Below are positions 1 through 7,316 of a stretch of DNA of 13,860 bases, piece by piece. A program made the position numbers and the translations under genes. Every line of letters starts with the position of its first letter. The first letter of the stretch is position 1. Source of the DNA: Candidatus Omnitrophota bacterium (GTDB lineage Bacteria; Omnitrophota; Gorgyraeia; B26-G9); NCBI GenBank assembly GCA_018399295.1, contig JAGYOO010000010.1, forward strand, positions 1-13,860, written 5' to 3'. The notes beneath the pieces were generated by a model, which saw only the letters and a list, made by a program, of their open reading frames with translations, did no database searches and was not told where the DNA came from.

Positions 1-975
1 ACCGGGGGATTTGGTTTTACGGGATCGATCGATTTTGGTCATATTGATTCCCGCGCTGCGGAACGGCTTCAGCATCTCATGCAGCGCCCCCACCTTATCG
101 CGCACTGAAAACACCACTGAGGTCTTGTCCGCTCCCGTCATCCGGGGAGCGGTCTTACCGATAATCAGAAAACGGGTGACATTGTGCGGACTGTCCTCAA
201 TCGAGGCGGCCGCGACCTTCAGCTTGTACAGACCGGCGGCAAGGCTGCTGGCAATAGCGGCTGAATTCTTTTCTTCCTTAGCGATCTCAGCCGCCCGCGC
301 GGTACTTGAGACTTCGATTAGTTCCCGATTCGGCAGATTGCTCTCCAGCCAAAGACGGCACTGTCCGAAAACCTCGGTTTTACTGTAAACCTTTTTTATC
401 GTTTTAAGCGGGGATCGGGAAAGCAGGTTATGCGAGATATCCAAAAGGATCTCCGAACAGATAATAAGGTCAGAATCTAAAAGCATATCAAGGGTATGGT
501 TAACCGCACCTTCGATTGAATTCTCGACCGGCACCACCCCATAGTCGCAATTATCTCTCTCCACCTCGCTGAACACATCGGTAATTGTGGCACAGGCCCT
601 GTAATCCACCTGCTGGCCGAATTTTTTAACACTGGCCTGATGCGTAAAAGTCGCCTGAGGCCCCAGATAAGCCACAGAAATCGGTTTTTGCAGCATAAGC
701 GTGCCGGACATGATTTCCCGGAACACGGCCTGTAAAGTAGCATCGTTCAACGGACCTTTGTTCTGCTTTTTAATATGTTCGTATACCAGCCTCTCCCGAT
801 CCGGCATATAGACCGGCTGCTTATTCTGCTGTTTCAACTTGCCGATAGCTATCGCCTGCCGGGTCCGTTCATTAAGGACAGCGATCAGCTGTTCGTCAAG
901 CCTGTCGATTTTCCGGCGCAGGTCCGCTATGCTGAGTCTGGGTTTCTTCGACTGTTTCTTTACCTGTTTCTTCAT
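1..975 (-). CDS. pheA: Bifunctional chorismate mutase / prephenate dehydratase (P-protein), 3' end cut by window edge
   Basis: This enzyme converts chorismate to prephenate and then to phenylpyruvate in cytoplasmic phenylalanine synthesis. 325 codons are open to the left edge with no stop. Residues 14-90 form an AroQ-type chorismate mutase domain (LRRKIDRLDEQL, IGKLK at 44-48, the Y-x-P-x-R-E signature at 56-61). Residues 99-275 are the prephenate dehydratase domain, with GPQATF at 105-110, GVVPVENSIEGAV at 146-158 and the catalytic TRF triplet at 267-269. An ACT domain begins near 283 (GALHEM at 296-301). I translated this frame by hand. The start at 975 is supported by AGGAGG nine bases upstream and by a normal distance to the mutase domain. 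The first 80 bases overlap the end of scpB in another frame. The first 13 residues are strongly basic. The usual ESRP phenylalanine-binding motif of the ACT domain reads D-R-S-R-K instead. Confidence 0.95.
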   Translation of the reverse strand, partial: MKKQVKKQSKKPRLSIADLRRKIDRLDEQLIAVLNERTRQAIAIGKLKQQNKQPVYMPDRERLVYEHIKKQNKGPLNDATLQAVFREIMSGTLMLQKPISVAYLGPQATFTHQASVKKFGQQVDYRACATITDVFSEVERDNCDYGVVPVENSIEGAVNHTLDMLLDSDLIICSEILLDISHNLLSRSPLKTIKKVYSKTEVFGQCRLWLESNLPNRELIEVSSTARAAEIAKEEKNSAAIASSLAAGLYKLKVAAASIEDSPHNVTRFLIIGKTAPRMTGADKTSVVFSVRDKVGALHEMLKPFRSAGINMTKIDRSRKTKSPG

Positions 976-1633
976 CCTCGTTCGCCTCCTGGTACTCCTC
1001 TTCACCTGGATCCTCTGTCGGATTTTCTGTCGGCGCCTGCTCCATTAAATTCTCTCCGGGAGTATTTTCCGTATTTTCCCGCTGTTCAAGGGCCTCCCGG
1101 CGCAGTTCCATCTCTGCCGCGAAATCCTCAAGCGCGGGGAGATCCTGGAGCGACTTAAGCCCGAAATACTGCAGAAAGTCTTCCGTAGTCCCAAAAAGAA
1201 TCGGCCGACCGGGAACTTCTTTGCGGCCCTTTTCCTTTACGAGATCACGGTCAAACAGGGTTTTTAAAACACCGTCCACATTCACTCCTCGGATAAACTC
1301 GATCTCCGAGCGCGTAACCGGCTGTTTATATGCGATTATCGCCAGCGTCTCCAGAGCCGGGGCCGAAAGACGGAATACCTTTCGGGTCTTATAAAGTTTT
1401 TTCACATAGTCGCCGCACTCGGGATTAGTACAAAACTGATGCCCTCCGGCTATCTCAAACAACTGCACTCCGCGGTTCGAATCACTGTATTCTTCCTTCA
1501 ATTCCTTCAATGCCGCCCGGATCTCTCCGCTATCAGCCTCGGGAAGAACCTCGGATACCTGTTTCATCGTCAGAGGGTTCTCGCAGACAAACAGCAGGGC
1601 TTCGATAATCTTTTTAATAAATTTAAGTTCCAT
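896..1633 (-). CDS. scpB: Segregation and condensation protein B
   Basis: ScpB is the winged-helix kleisin partner of the SMC-ScpA complex, which compacts and segregates chromosomes. The 245-residue product has the ScpB core at about 1-170: an N-terminal winged helix (EALLFVCENPLT), the family stretch ETLAIIAYKQPVTRSEIE at 95-112, and GVLKTLFDRDLV with PGRPILFGTT at 121-150. Residues 172-245 are a low-complexity, very acidic Glu/Asp/Thr/Pro tail not needed for the fold. The start is preceded by AAAGGA. The gene follows scpA by 21 bases. The tail from about D220 onward is encoded in DNA that also encodes the start of pheA in a shifted frame. The core is certain; whether the tail matters is unknown. 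Confidence 0.95.
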   Translation of the reverse strand: MELKFIKKIIEALLFVCENPLTMKQVSEVLPEADSGEIRAALKELKEEYSDSNRGVQLFEIAGGHQFCTNPECGDYVKKLYKTRKVFRLSAPALETLAIIAYKQPVTRSEIEFIRGVNVDGVLKTLFDRDLVKEKGRKEVPGRPILFGTTEDFLQYFGLKSLQDLPALEDFAAEMELRREALEQRENTENTPGENLMEQAPTENPTEDPGEEEYQEANEDEETGKETVEETQTQHSGPAPENRQA

Positions 1634-1654
1634 GCCGACTGTCCTTTCGCTAAT

Positions 1655-2401
1655 TCAAGTGGTGTTCACGTGCAGTGGAGGAAGAATCTTTTCCTCATTC
1701 AGGAACACGAAGATCTCACCAAAAGTACCTTTTTGGGCCGCGACGATCTCTTTCTGACGGATCAGTTCCAGCACGGCCAGAAAGGTCGCGATTACCTCAT
1801 ATTTGTTTTTAGAGCGGGTAAACAGATTGTTCAGAGACACCTTCCGCTCCCGGACCATCAGATGCAGAAGATCGTGTATCTTTCCCTCGACCGTAAATTC
1901 ATCCTTGATGATCTCCCGAAATATGTCCCGAGGCACATCCTTCAGGGCCTTGGAAAAAGCGCTGATAAGATCAAACAGGCTGGTCTCAAAAAATTCCTCT
2001 TCCTCCGGCTCGATATTCTGCTGCGGATTGGGACGCTTAAAAATCCGTGCCTGCCGGTCCTCGCGCTTTTCCAGAAATCCGGCGGCCTCTTTGAATTTTT
2101 TGTATTCCAGCAGCTTTCTTATAAGCTCAGCCCTCGGATCTTCCTCGTCCGGTTCCTCCGGGCCTGTCTCATCCGGAGGCAGAAGCATCTTGGATTTTAT
2201 ATGCATCAGAGTCGCCGCCATCACCAGAAATTCACCGGCAATGTTCAGGTCAAGCAGCCGCATCAGTTCCAGATACTGCAGATACTGTTCAGTAATCTGG
2301 GAAACGGGGATGTCAGAAACGTTAAGATGATCTTTTTTGATAAGATACAGCAGAAGATCCAGAGGGCCTTCAAAAATTTCCAGTTTTATCTTATAGCTCA
2401 T
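1655..2401 (-). CDS. scpA: Segregation and condensation protein A (kleisin)
   Basis: ScpA is the kleisin subunit that bridges SMC heads and binds ScpB. The 248-residue product carries the family N-terminal signature FEGPLDLLLYLI at 10-21. It continues with VSDIPVSQITEQYLQYL, the AGEFLVMAATLMHIKSKMLLP block at 55-75, an acidic linker at 77-90 and 131-137, and a C-terminal winged helix (about 200-238) that would contact the SMC head. Length is normal. The start codon overlaps the trpS stop in an ATGA arrangement (2398-2401), which suggests translational coupling; no strong ribosome binding site stands directly before it. The gene is paired with scpB as in most bacteria. smc is not in the window. 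Confidence 0.95.
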   Translation of the reverse strand: MSYKIKLEIFEGPLDLLLYLIKKDHLNVSDIPVSQITEQYLQYLELMRLLDLNIAGEFLVMAATLMHIKSKMLLPPDETGPEEPDEEDPRAELIRKLLEYKKFKEAAGFLEKREDRQARIFKRPNPQQNIEPEEEEFFETSLFDLISAFSKALKDVPRDIFREIIKDEFTVEGKIHDLLHLMVRERKVSLNNLFTRSKNKYEVIATFLAVLELIRQKEIVAAQKGTFGEIFVFLNEEKILPPLHVNTT

Positions 2402-3381
2402 AGCCCGGTGACTTCCCTCACCTTTTCTCTGGTCTCCGCGGCCAGGTGACGCGCCTGTTTTTCCCCTTCCGCCAGAATTGACCGCACAGTTTCCGGGTGA
2501 GCCGAGTATTCTGCCCTTTTTTCCCGGATCGGAGCGAGGAAATCAGTCAGAATCCCGGCCAGGCGGCGCTTACAGTCGGTACAACCGATTCCGGCCTTGC
2601 GGCACTCAGCCTCGATCTCCTTTGCCTGTCCGGGAGCGAACATCCGGTAATAGGCATAGACATTACACTTCTCCGGAGTCCCGGGATCATTCCTCTTTAT
2701 CCGCTGCGGATCTGTGAACATGCTTTTAACTTTTTCCGCGATAGTTTCAGGACTATCGCTTAAAGCGATATAATTGCCGTAACTCTTTGACATCTTTCGC
2801 CCGTCCAATCCAAGAAGCCGCGGCTCTTCAGTAAGCTTCGCCTGCGGGTCCGGAAAAACTCTGCCGTAGAGATTATTAAACCGCTTTCCGATCTCCCGGG
2901 TTAATTCAAGATGCGGCAGCTGGTCTTCCCCGACCGGCACTACTTCAGCCCGGTAAATAAGAATATCCGCGGCCTGGAGAACAGGGTAACCGAGAAAGGC
3001 ATAAGTATTGATCTCTCTGGTTTTAAGTTCCCGCAGCTGTTCTTTATAAGTGGGGCAGCGTTCAAGCAGTCCAAGGGGGGTCACACAGGAGAAAAAAAGA
3101 AAAAGATCAAGGTGCTCCGGCACGCGGGATTGCACGAACAAGGTGCTTTTTGCCGGATCGATCCCGCAGCTCAACCAATCGATAACATTGTCCAGAGTGT
3201 TTTCCGTTATCCTGCGGGGGTCCTTATATTCACTCATCAGGGCATGCCAGTCCGCGGCCATGAACAGGCATTCGTAATCATCCTGCAGACGAACCCAGTT
3301 ATTCAAGGCCCCGACAAGATGTCCGAGATGAAGCTTCCCGGTGGGCCGCATACCACTTAAGATCCGCTTTTTCCGATTCAT
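2398..3381 (-). CDS. trpS: Tryptophanyl-tRNA synthetase
   Basis: This class I aminoacyl-tRNA synthetase charges tRNA-Trp in the cytoplasm. The 327-residue product has the full-length bacterial form. The start is SGMRPTGKLHLGHLVGAL, whose HIGH-type motif is HLGH at 18-21. The tryptophan pocket segment is YPVLQAADILIY at 132-143 with D139 in the usual place, followed by VPVGEDQLPHLELTREIG. The second ATP signature is KMSKS at 196-200. It begins 6 bases after the infB stop. I see no Shine-Dalgarno sequence before the ATG (the bases are AAATCCCG), so translation may depend on ribosomes finishing infB. It overlaps scpA by 4 bases. Confidence 0.97.
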   Translation of the reverse strand: MNRKKRILSGMRPTGKLHLGHLVGALNNWVRLQDDYECLFMAADWHALMSEYKDPRRITENTLDNVIDWLSCGIDPAKSTLFVQSRVPEHLDLFLFFSCVTPLGLLERCPTYKEQLRELKTREINTYAFLGYPVLQAADILIYRAEVVPVGEDQLPHLELTREIGKRFNNLYGRVFPDPQAKLTEEPRLLGLDGRKMSKSYGNYIALSDSPETIAEKVKSMFTDPQRIKRNDPGTPEKCNVYAYYRMFAPGQAKEIEAECRKAGIGCTDCKRRLAGILTDFLAPIREKRAEYSAHPETVRSILAEGEKQARHLAAETREKVREVTGL

Positions 3382-3387
3382 CGGGAT

Positions 3388-5340
3388 TTAAAGTTTACGA
3401 GCGATTTTTTCGATCAGATAACATTCGATAAGATCATCGGGCTGCAGATCCGAAAAGCGTTCCAGGCTTATGCCGCATTCCATCCCTTCGGATACCTCCC
3501 GGACATCGTCCTTATACCGTTTTAAGGACTCGATCTTGCCTTCATGCACTACTGTGTCGCCCCGGAAAACCTTGACCTGCCCGGTCCGAAGCATTTTTCC
3601 TTTGACCACTTGACACCCGGCGATCCGGCCGACGTTGCTCACCTTGAACATCTGCAACACCTTGGCCCGGCCCTGAAAGATCTCCTTGAGGGTCGGTTCG
3701 AGAAGCCCCTCCAGACTCAGACGCACGTCGTTTATCGCCTCGTAAATAATCCGGTACAACCGGATATCGATCCCCTGCTGCTCGGCCGTATCCCGGGCCT
3801 TGGAATCAATCCCCACATGAAATCCGATAATAACCGCGTCACTGGCAGCCGCAAGCATAACATCCGACTCATTAATCGCTCCAACCTGAAAATGGATAAT
3901 CCGGACCTTAATATCTTTTGTACTTAATTTTTCCAGAGAAGAGCCCAAGGCCTCGAGCGACCCCTGCACATCCGCTTTCAGGATCACCTTCAACTCCTTA
4001 ACCTCTCCCTGGCTGGCCTTCTCGAACAACTGGTCCAGGCTTACCCGCTGCAGAGGGGCCATTCTTTCATCCCGGCGCAGGTCGGTTTTATGCTGCGACA
4101 GTTCTCTGGCCTTTTTTTCATCATCGACTACGTAAAAGTTATCTCCGATCTGGGGCACCTGCGATATTCCGTTAATCTCTACCGGGACAGCCGGACCAGC
4201 CTCTTTTACCCGTTCACCAAGATCATTGATCATGGCCCGGACCTTGCCATAGGTGTCACCACAGACCAGAACGTCACCAAGCCGCAGCGTGCCGCTGGTC
4301 ACCAGCACACTGGCAATCGGTCCGCTGCCGCGAGACATCCGGCTTTCAATCACAATGCCGCGCGCCGGACCGGTTTTATCCGCCTTCAACTCAAGCATCT
4401 CAGTTTCAAGAAGCAGCATCTCCAGCAGGTGATCAACACCTGTCAGCCTTGTCGCGGAGACCGGAACCGTAATCGTGCTTCCGCCCCAATCCTCACTCGT
4501 CAGTCCGATCTCCGACAACTGCCTCTTTACCTTGTCAAGATCGGCCCCGGGCAGATCAATTTTATTAATAGCGACAACGATCGGAACCCCGGCGGCTTTG
4601 GCATGATTTATCGCCTCTACTGTCTGCGGCATTATCCCGTCATCGGCAGCTACCACCAGCACGACGATATCGGTAATATTGGCGCCACGGGCGCGCATGG
4701 CAGTGAAGGCCTCGTGACCGGGGGTATCAAGAAAAGTAATCTTTCCGTTACCAACGGTTATCTCGTAAGCTCCGATATGCTGCGTAATGCCGCCGGCCTC
4801 GCGGGCGATAAGATCGGATTTGCGGATCGCGTCAAGCAAAGAGGTCTTTCCGTGATCAACATGTCCCATCAGGGTCACCACGGGTTGTCGCGTCAAAAGA
4901 TTTTTGGAATCTTCAGTCCGGTGAGCGGCAAGCAGCTGTTCCTCCACCGTCGGCTCCTGCTCCAGTTCATATCCGTACTCCCGGGCCAGAGACTTGCTAA
5001 CCTCGTCGTTCAGATTCTGATTGATGTTAGCCATCACCTTCATCTTCATCAGCTGTTTAATGACCTCGGTCGTCGACTTTTGAATCTTCACGGCCAGCTC
5101 TTTTACGGACAGCGGAAACTGGACATGGATGACCGTTCGCTCCGCCTTTGCCTTTTCTTCTTTAACCGCCGCGAGTCGGTTCTGTTTTTCCTGAAGCTCG
5201 TGCCGGATTATCTCCGCGGTGTCTTCGTCCAGCACGCTCATATGGCCTTTTACCGGAATATTCAGACTGCTGAGTTCGGCAATCAATTCCTTGCTCGTTA
5301 CTCCGAGACTCTTGGCTAATTCGTAAACTCGTATGCTCAT
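3388..5340 (-). CDS. infB: Translation initiation factor IF-2
   Basis: IF-2 is the GTPase that places initiator fMet-tRNA on the 30S subunit and promotes subunit joining. The 650-residue product is a compact form. It has two IF2-N modules (about 1-50 and 76-125) joined by a charged Lys/Glu helix at 50-68, without the long N-terminal extension of enterobacteria. The G domain follows: GHVDHGKT at 159-166, [11 protein letters not shown] at 183-193, DTPGHEAF at 205-212, NKID at 259-262 and SAT at 295-297. Domains II to IV run to the C-terminus (ESRMSRGSG at 332-340, DVQGSLEAL at 457-465, VGRIAGC at 570-576). The ribosome binding site AGGAAA overlaps the nusA stop codon, and the genes are 6 bases apart. 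rbfA and truB do not follow it here. Confidence 0.98.
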   Translation of the reverse strand: MSIRVYELAKSLGVTSKELIAELSSLNIPVKGHMSVLDEDTAEIIRHELQEKQNRLAAVKEEKAKAERTVIHVQFPLSVKELAVKIQKSTTEVIKQLMKMKVMANINQNLNDEVSKSLAREYGYELEQEPTVEEQLLAAHRTEDSKNLLTRQPVVTLMGHVDHGKTSLLDAIRKSDLIAREAGGITQHIGAYEITVGNGKITFLDTPGHEAFTAMRARGANITDIVVLVVAADDGIMPQTVEAINHAKAAGVPIVVAINKIDLPGADLDKVKRQLSEIGLTSEDWGGSTITVPVSATRLTGVDHLLEMLLLETEMLELKADKTGPARGIVIESRMSRGSGPIASVLVTSGTLRLGDVLVCGDTYGKVRAMINDLGERVKEAGPAVPVEINGISQVPQIGDNFYVVDDEKKARELSQHKTDLRRDERMAPLQRVSLDQLFEKASQGEVKELKVILKADVQGSLEALGSSLEKLSTKDIKVRIIHFQVGAINESDVMLAAASDAVIIGFHVGIDSKARDTAEQQGIDIRLYRIIYEAINDVRLSLEGLLEPTLKEIFQGRAKVLQMFKVSNVGRIAGCQVVKGKMLRTGQVKVFRGDTVVHEGKIESLKRYKDDVREVSEGMECGISLERFSDLQPDDLIECYLIEKIARKL

Positions 5341-5346
5341 AATTTC

Positions 5347-6489
5347 CTATATCTGGTTTTTTGCTTCCTCAATGATCTGTTCCGCCCGCTTACTGCCAAT
5401 TCCTTTTATCTTCGTAAGGTCATCTACTGACGCCACGATCACCTGCGCTAATTGATGGTAACCCGCCTCCACCAGCAACTGCCGGGTCTTTTCTCCAATG
5501 CCGCTGATCCGGTCCAAATCGGAGGCGGTCTTGGATTTACCTTCGGAAGAAGCAGCCGCGGCCTCTCGATTATTTATATTCAGGGTCCAGCCAACCAGCT
5601 TTGAGGCCAGTCTCACGTTCTGCCCACGTTTACCAATAGCCAGAGACAGAAATTCATCCTCAACGTCAAGATTCAGCTTTTTATACTCCGGGACAATCTC
5701 GATCTTGGCGATTTTAGCCGGACTCATTGCCGCGCGGGCATATTCGCTTATGTCTTCGCTCCAGCGAACTATGTCAACTTTTTCACCATGCAATTCACGG
5801 ACAATATTCTTTATCCGGGAACCGCGCACCCCGACACAGGCGCCAACGGAATCAATTTTATCATCCTTAGAATATACCGCAACCTTGGCTCGTTCTCCGG
5901 CCTGCCGGGAGATCGCCCTTATCTCCACGATACCTTCATATATCTCCGGGACCTCCAGCTCAAACAACCGGCGAACAAATCCGGGATCAGTCCGGGAAAG
6001 CACAATCTGGGGTCCCTTATTGGTTTTCCGCACATCAACGATCAGGGCCCGAACCCGGCTTCCCTGGCGGAACTCTTCATTCGGCAAGGTCTCCCGATGC
6101 GGCAGAACACCTTCGGTTTTTCCCAGGTCAATAATGATATTCCCTTTTTCAAATCGATGAACGATCCCATTAGTTATATCACCCACCCGCCCCTGGTAAT
6201 CATTAAAGACTACTTCCCGTTCGGCCTCCCGGATCTTCTGAGTGATTATCTGTTTCGCGGTCTGGGCGGCGATCCGCCCGAACTGCTCGGAATCGACCTT
6301 CTCACCTTCCCGGATAACCTCGATATCACCGGTTTTATCGTCGATCTTAACCTGCAGATCGACCTCTTCACCAAAACGTTTTTTCGCGGCCGAAAGAAGA
6401 GCGGACTCGATCGCGGCAACGATAACGTCCCGTTCAATGCCCTTTTCTCTCTCTATATAATCTAAAACGACCAGCAATTCATTACCCAT
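5347..6489 (-). CDS. nusA: Transcription termination/antitermination factor NusA
   Basis: NusA binds RNA polymerase and nascent RNA and modulates pausing, intrinsic termination and antitermination. The family N-terminal domain (NELLVVLDYIEREKGIERD) is followed by an S1 domain at about 105-170 and KH1 with GVRGSRIKNIV near 223-233. KH2 has GKRGQNVRLASKL near 289-301. One C-terminal helix-hairpin-helix region carries two hairpins (ISGIGEKT at 331-338 and IKGIGSKRAEQI at 364-375). Residue numbers here count from an alternative GTG at 6498. I chose the ATG at 6489 because family members normally begin M-x-N-E-L-L and because GGTGAT lies four bases upstream. The GTG at 6498 overlaps the rimP stop as GTGA and would add three residues. 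NusA may regulate its own operon through the leader hairpin at 6961-6986. Confidence 0.96.
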   Translation of the reverse strand: MGNELLVVLDYIEREKGIERDVIVAAIESALLSAAKKRFGEEVDLQVKIDDKTGDIEVIREGEKVDSEQFGRIAAQTAKQIITQKIREAEREVVFNDYQGRVGDITNGIVHRFEKGNIIIDLGKTEGVLPHRETLPNEEFRQGSRVRALIVDVRKTNKGPQIVLSRTDPGFVRRLFELEVPEIYEGIVEIRAISRQAGERAKVAVYSKDDKIDSVGACVGVRGSRIKNIVRELHGEKVDIVRWSEDISEYARAAMSPAKIAKIEIVPEYKKLNLDVEDEFLSLAIGKRGQNVRLASKLVGWTLNINNREAAAASSEGKSKTASDLDRISGIGEKTRQLLVEAGYHQLAQVIVASVDDLTKIKGIGSKRAEQIIEEAKNQI

Positions 6490-6494
6490 ACTTA

Positions 6495-6953
6495 TCACCC
6501 GATTTCCAGATTGGCCTTAACTATATTTTTGTAATCTATCCGGAGGGCACGGTCTTCAGCTGATTCAATCTCTAATCCCGTTGAATCGGCCATAACAATC
6601 CTGCCCCGAATCACATTATTTCCCCCTACCGGCTCACGCAAAACCAGTTTGCCCAAGCGACCTGTCGCCCATTTAAAATCCGCTTCAGTCTTCAGCTTGC
6701 GGTCTAATCCGGGAGACGCCACTTCGACGCTCACCTCAAATAGATCAAATCCCTGTTCTTCCAGACTGCGGTTTACCGCGCGGTTAAACCGCGCGCACTC
6801 CTGAATATTTATACCGCCCGGCTGATCAACAATAAGACGCACTACAGTCGCACCGGGACGCGGACTGATCTCCACGTTCAAGACCTGGACTTTTTCCGTC
6901 TCAGCGGCCTTTTCCACCGCTTCTTTTATTTTACTTTCCTTCACCACGGTCAT
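6495..6953 (-). CDS. rimP: Ribosome maturation factor RimP
   Basis: RimP assists 30S subunit assembly. The 152-residue product has the two-domain RimP form: an alpha/beta N-terminal domain containing VRLIVDQPGGINIQECARF at about 38-56, the hallmark VEVASPGLDRKL at 76-87, and a small C-terminal SH3-like barrel (about 92-150). It is the first gene of the rimP-nusA-infB operon, the usual bacterial order. The start at 6953 has only GGGA three bases upstream and no good Shine-Dalgarno sequence. It lies 7 bases after the run of T residues of a terminator-like hairpin, so its initiation region is entangled with the leader structure. Identification is firm; the exact start is likely but not certain. 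Confidence 0.94.
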   Translation of the reverse strand: MTVVKESKIKEAVEKAAETEKVQVLNVEISPRPGATVVRLIVDQPGGINIQECARFNRAVNRSLEEQGFDLFEVSVEVASPGLDRKLKTEADFKWATGRLGKLVLREPVGGNNVIRGRIVMADSTGLEIESAEDRALRIDYKNIVKANLEIG

Positions 6954-6960
6954 TTCCCAT

Positions 6961-6986
6961 AAAAAAAGCGGGAAGGATTTCCCACT
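6961..6986 (-). terminator. Terminator-like hairpin in the rimP-nusA leader (candidate attenuator)
   Basis: In minus-strand RNA, AGUGGGAA pairs with UUCCCGCU (eight pairs, one of them U-G) around the loop AUCC, and a run of T follows directly. The U-G pair becomes a C-A mismatch in plus-strand RNA, so the hairpin is built for minus-strand transcription. It sits between the consensus promoter at 7015-7042 and the rimP start at 6953. It must therefore be read through to express the operon, which is the layout of transcription attenuation. In Bacillus subtilis the rimP-nusA operon is known to be autoregulated by NusA-dependent leader termination; applying that here is inference. Confidence 0.7.
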
Positions 6987-6997
6987 TCGAGATTACA

Positions 6998-7014
6998 GTA
7001 AGTAAGTAAAGTAA
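6998..7014. repeat. Short GTAA tandem repeat in the initially transcribed region
   Basis: Three perfect GTAA units at 6998-7009 are followed after one A by a fourth at 7011-7014. On the transcribed strand this reads TTAC repeats, starting immediately downstream of the -10 box at 7015-7020. The predicted start point falls inside it, so it forms the first bases of the leader RNA. Confidence 0.7.
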
Positions 7015-7042
7015 ATTATACTTTATTTTCTAATAATGTCAA
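7015..7042 (-). promoter_or_regulatory. Consensus sigma-70 promoter of the rimP-nusA-infB operon
   Basis: On the minus strand, TTGACA (7042 to 7037) and TATAAT (7020 to 7015) both match the housekeeping consensus perfectly and are separated by 16 bp of AT-rich DNA. The predicted start near 7008 gives a leader of about 55 bases before rimP. Such a strong promoter suits a ribosome and translation-factor operon and makes a downstream attenuator a sensible control point. Confidence 0.85.
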
Positions 7043-7055
7043 CCCGAAAAAGAAA

Positions 7056-7068
7056 GGGTAAATCCTTC
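7056..7068. repeat. Upstream element complementary to the leader hairpin
   Basis: The plus strand reads GGGTAAATCCTTC here. At 6972-6983 it reads GAAGGATTTCCC, which is the reverse complement except for one extra T. The element lies upstream of the rimP promoter and 13 bases after the MerR-type gene. Only RNA that starts upstream of that promoter would contain both copies and could pair them. Confidence 0.55.
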
Positions 7069-7081
7069 ATTTATGAAAACC

Positions 7082-7267
7082 TTATTCCGCCCGGCCGAGG
7101 ATATTCAGCATTTTTTTAACGTCTTCCTCAGTATATTCGCGCCGGTTATTAACCTTATTCCGGCGGGGTGAAGGAAATTTTCCAAGCTTTTCATAGCGGC
7201 GAACTGTCTGAACCGAAACACCGAGCCGCTTGGCAATCGCCCCTACCGAATAAAACCTCTCCACCAT
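7082..7267 (-). CDS. Small MerR-type helix-turn-helix protein
   Basis: This is a likely DNA-binding regulator made of little more than one winged helix-turn-helix. From residue 5 of the longest open frame the sequence runs VERFYSVGAIAKRLGVSVQTVRRYEKLGKF, a MerR-type recognition region. A wing with paired basic residues (SPRRNKVNNRREYTEEDVKKM) follows. There is no dimerisation coiled coil and no effector domain, so it resembles excisionase- or BldC-like single-domain proteins. I chose the ATG at 7267 (61 residues) because GAGGAG lies four bases before it. The ATG at 7279 would place that site inside the gene. It is flanked by the pilin terminator on one side and the rimP promoter on the other. 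Target and function are unknown. Confidence 0.75.
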   Translation of the reverse strand: MVERFYSVGAIAKRLGVSVQTVRRYEKLGKFPSPRRNKVNNRREYTEEDVKKMLNILGRAE

Positions 7268-7316
7268 CCATCTCCTCATTTCTCAATTTTGATAAACTTT
7301 AATTATATTTTATGTA

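Noticed and set aside
477..743. 88-residue minus-strand open frame
   Set aside because: It is an out-of-frame shadow inside pheA; the true frame across this stretch gives clear prephenate dehydratase motifs.
1439..2449. 336-residue plus-strand open frame, and the 409-residue one at 4090-5319
   Set aside because: Both run antisense to scpA/scpB and infB, whose motifs are unambiguous; their compositions look like reverse-strand shadows with no recognisable domain.
6954..7042. Known riboswitch or T-box in the rimP leader
   Set aside because: The leader is only about 55 bases, too short for a T-box or a common riboswitch, and no conserved motif such as a T-box sequence is visible.
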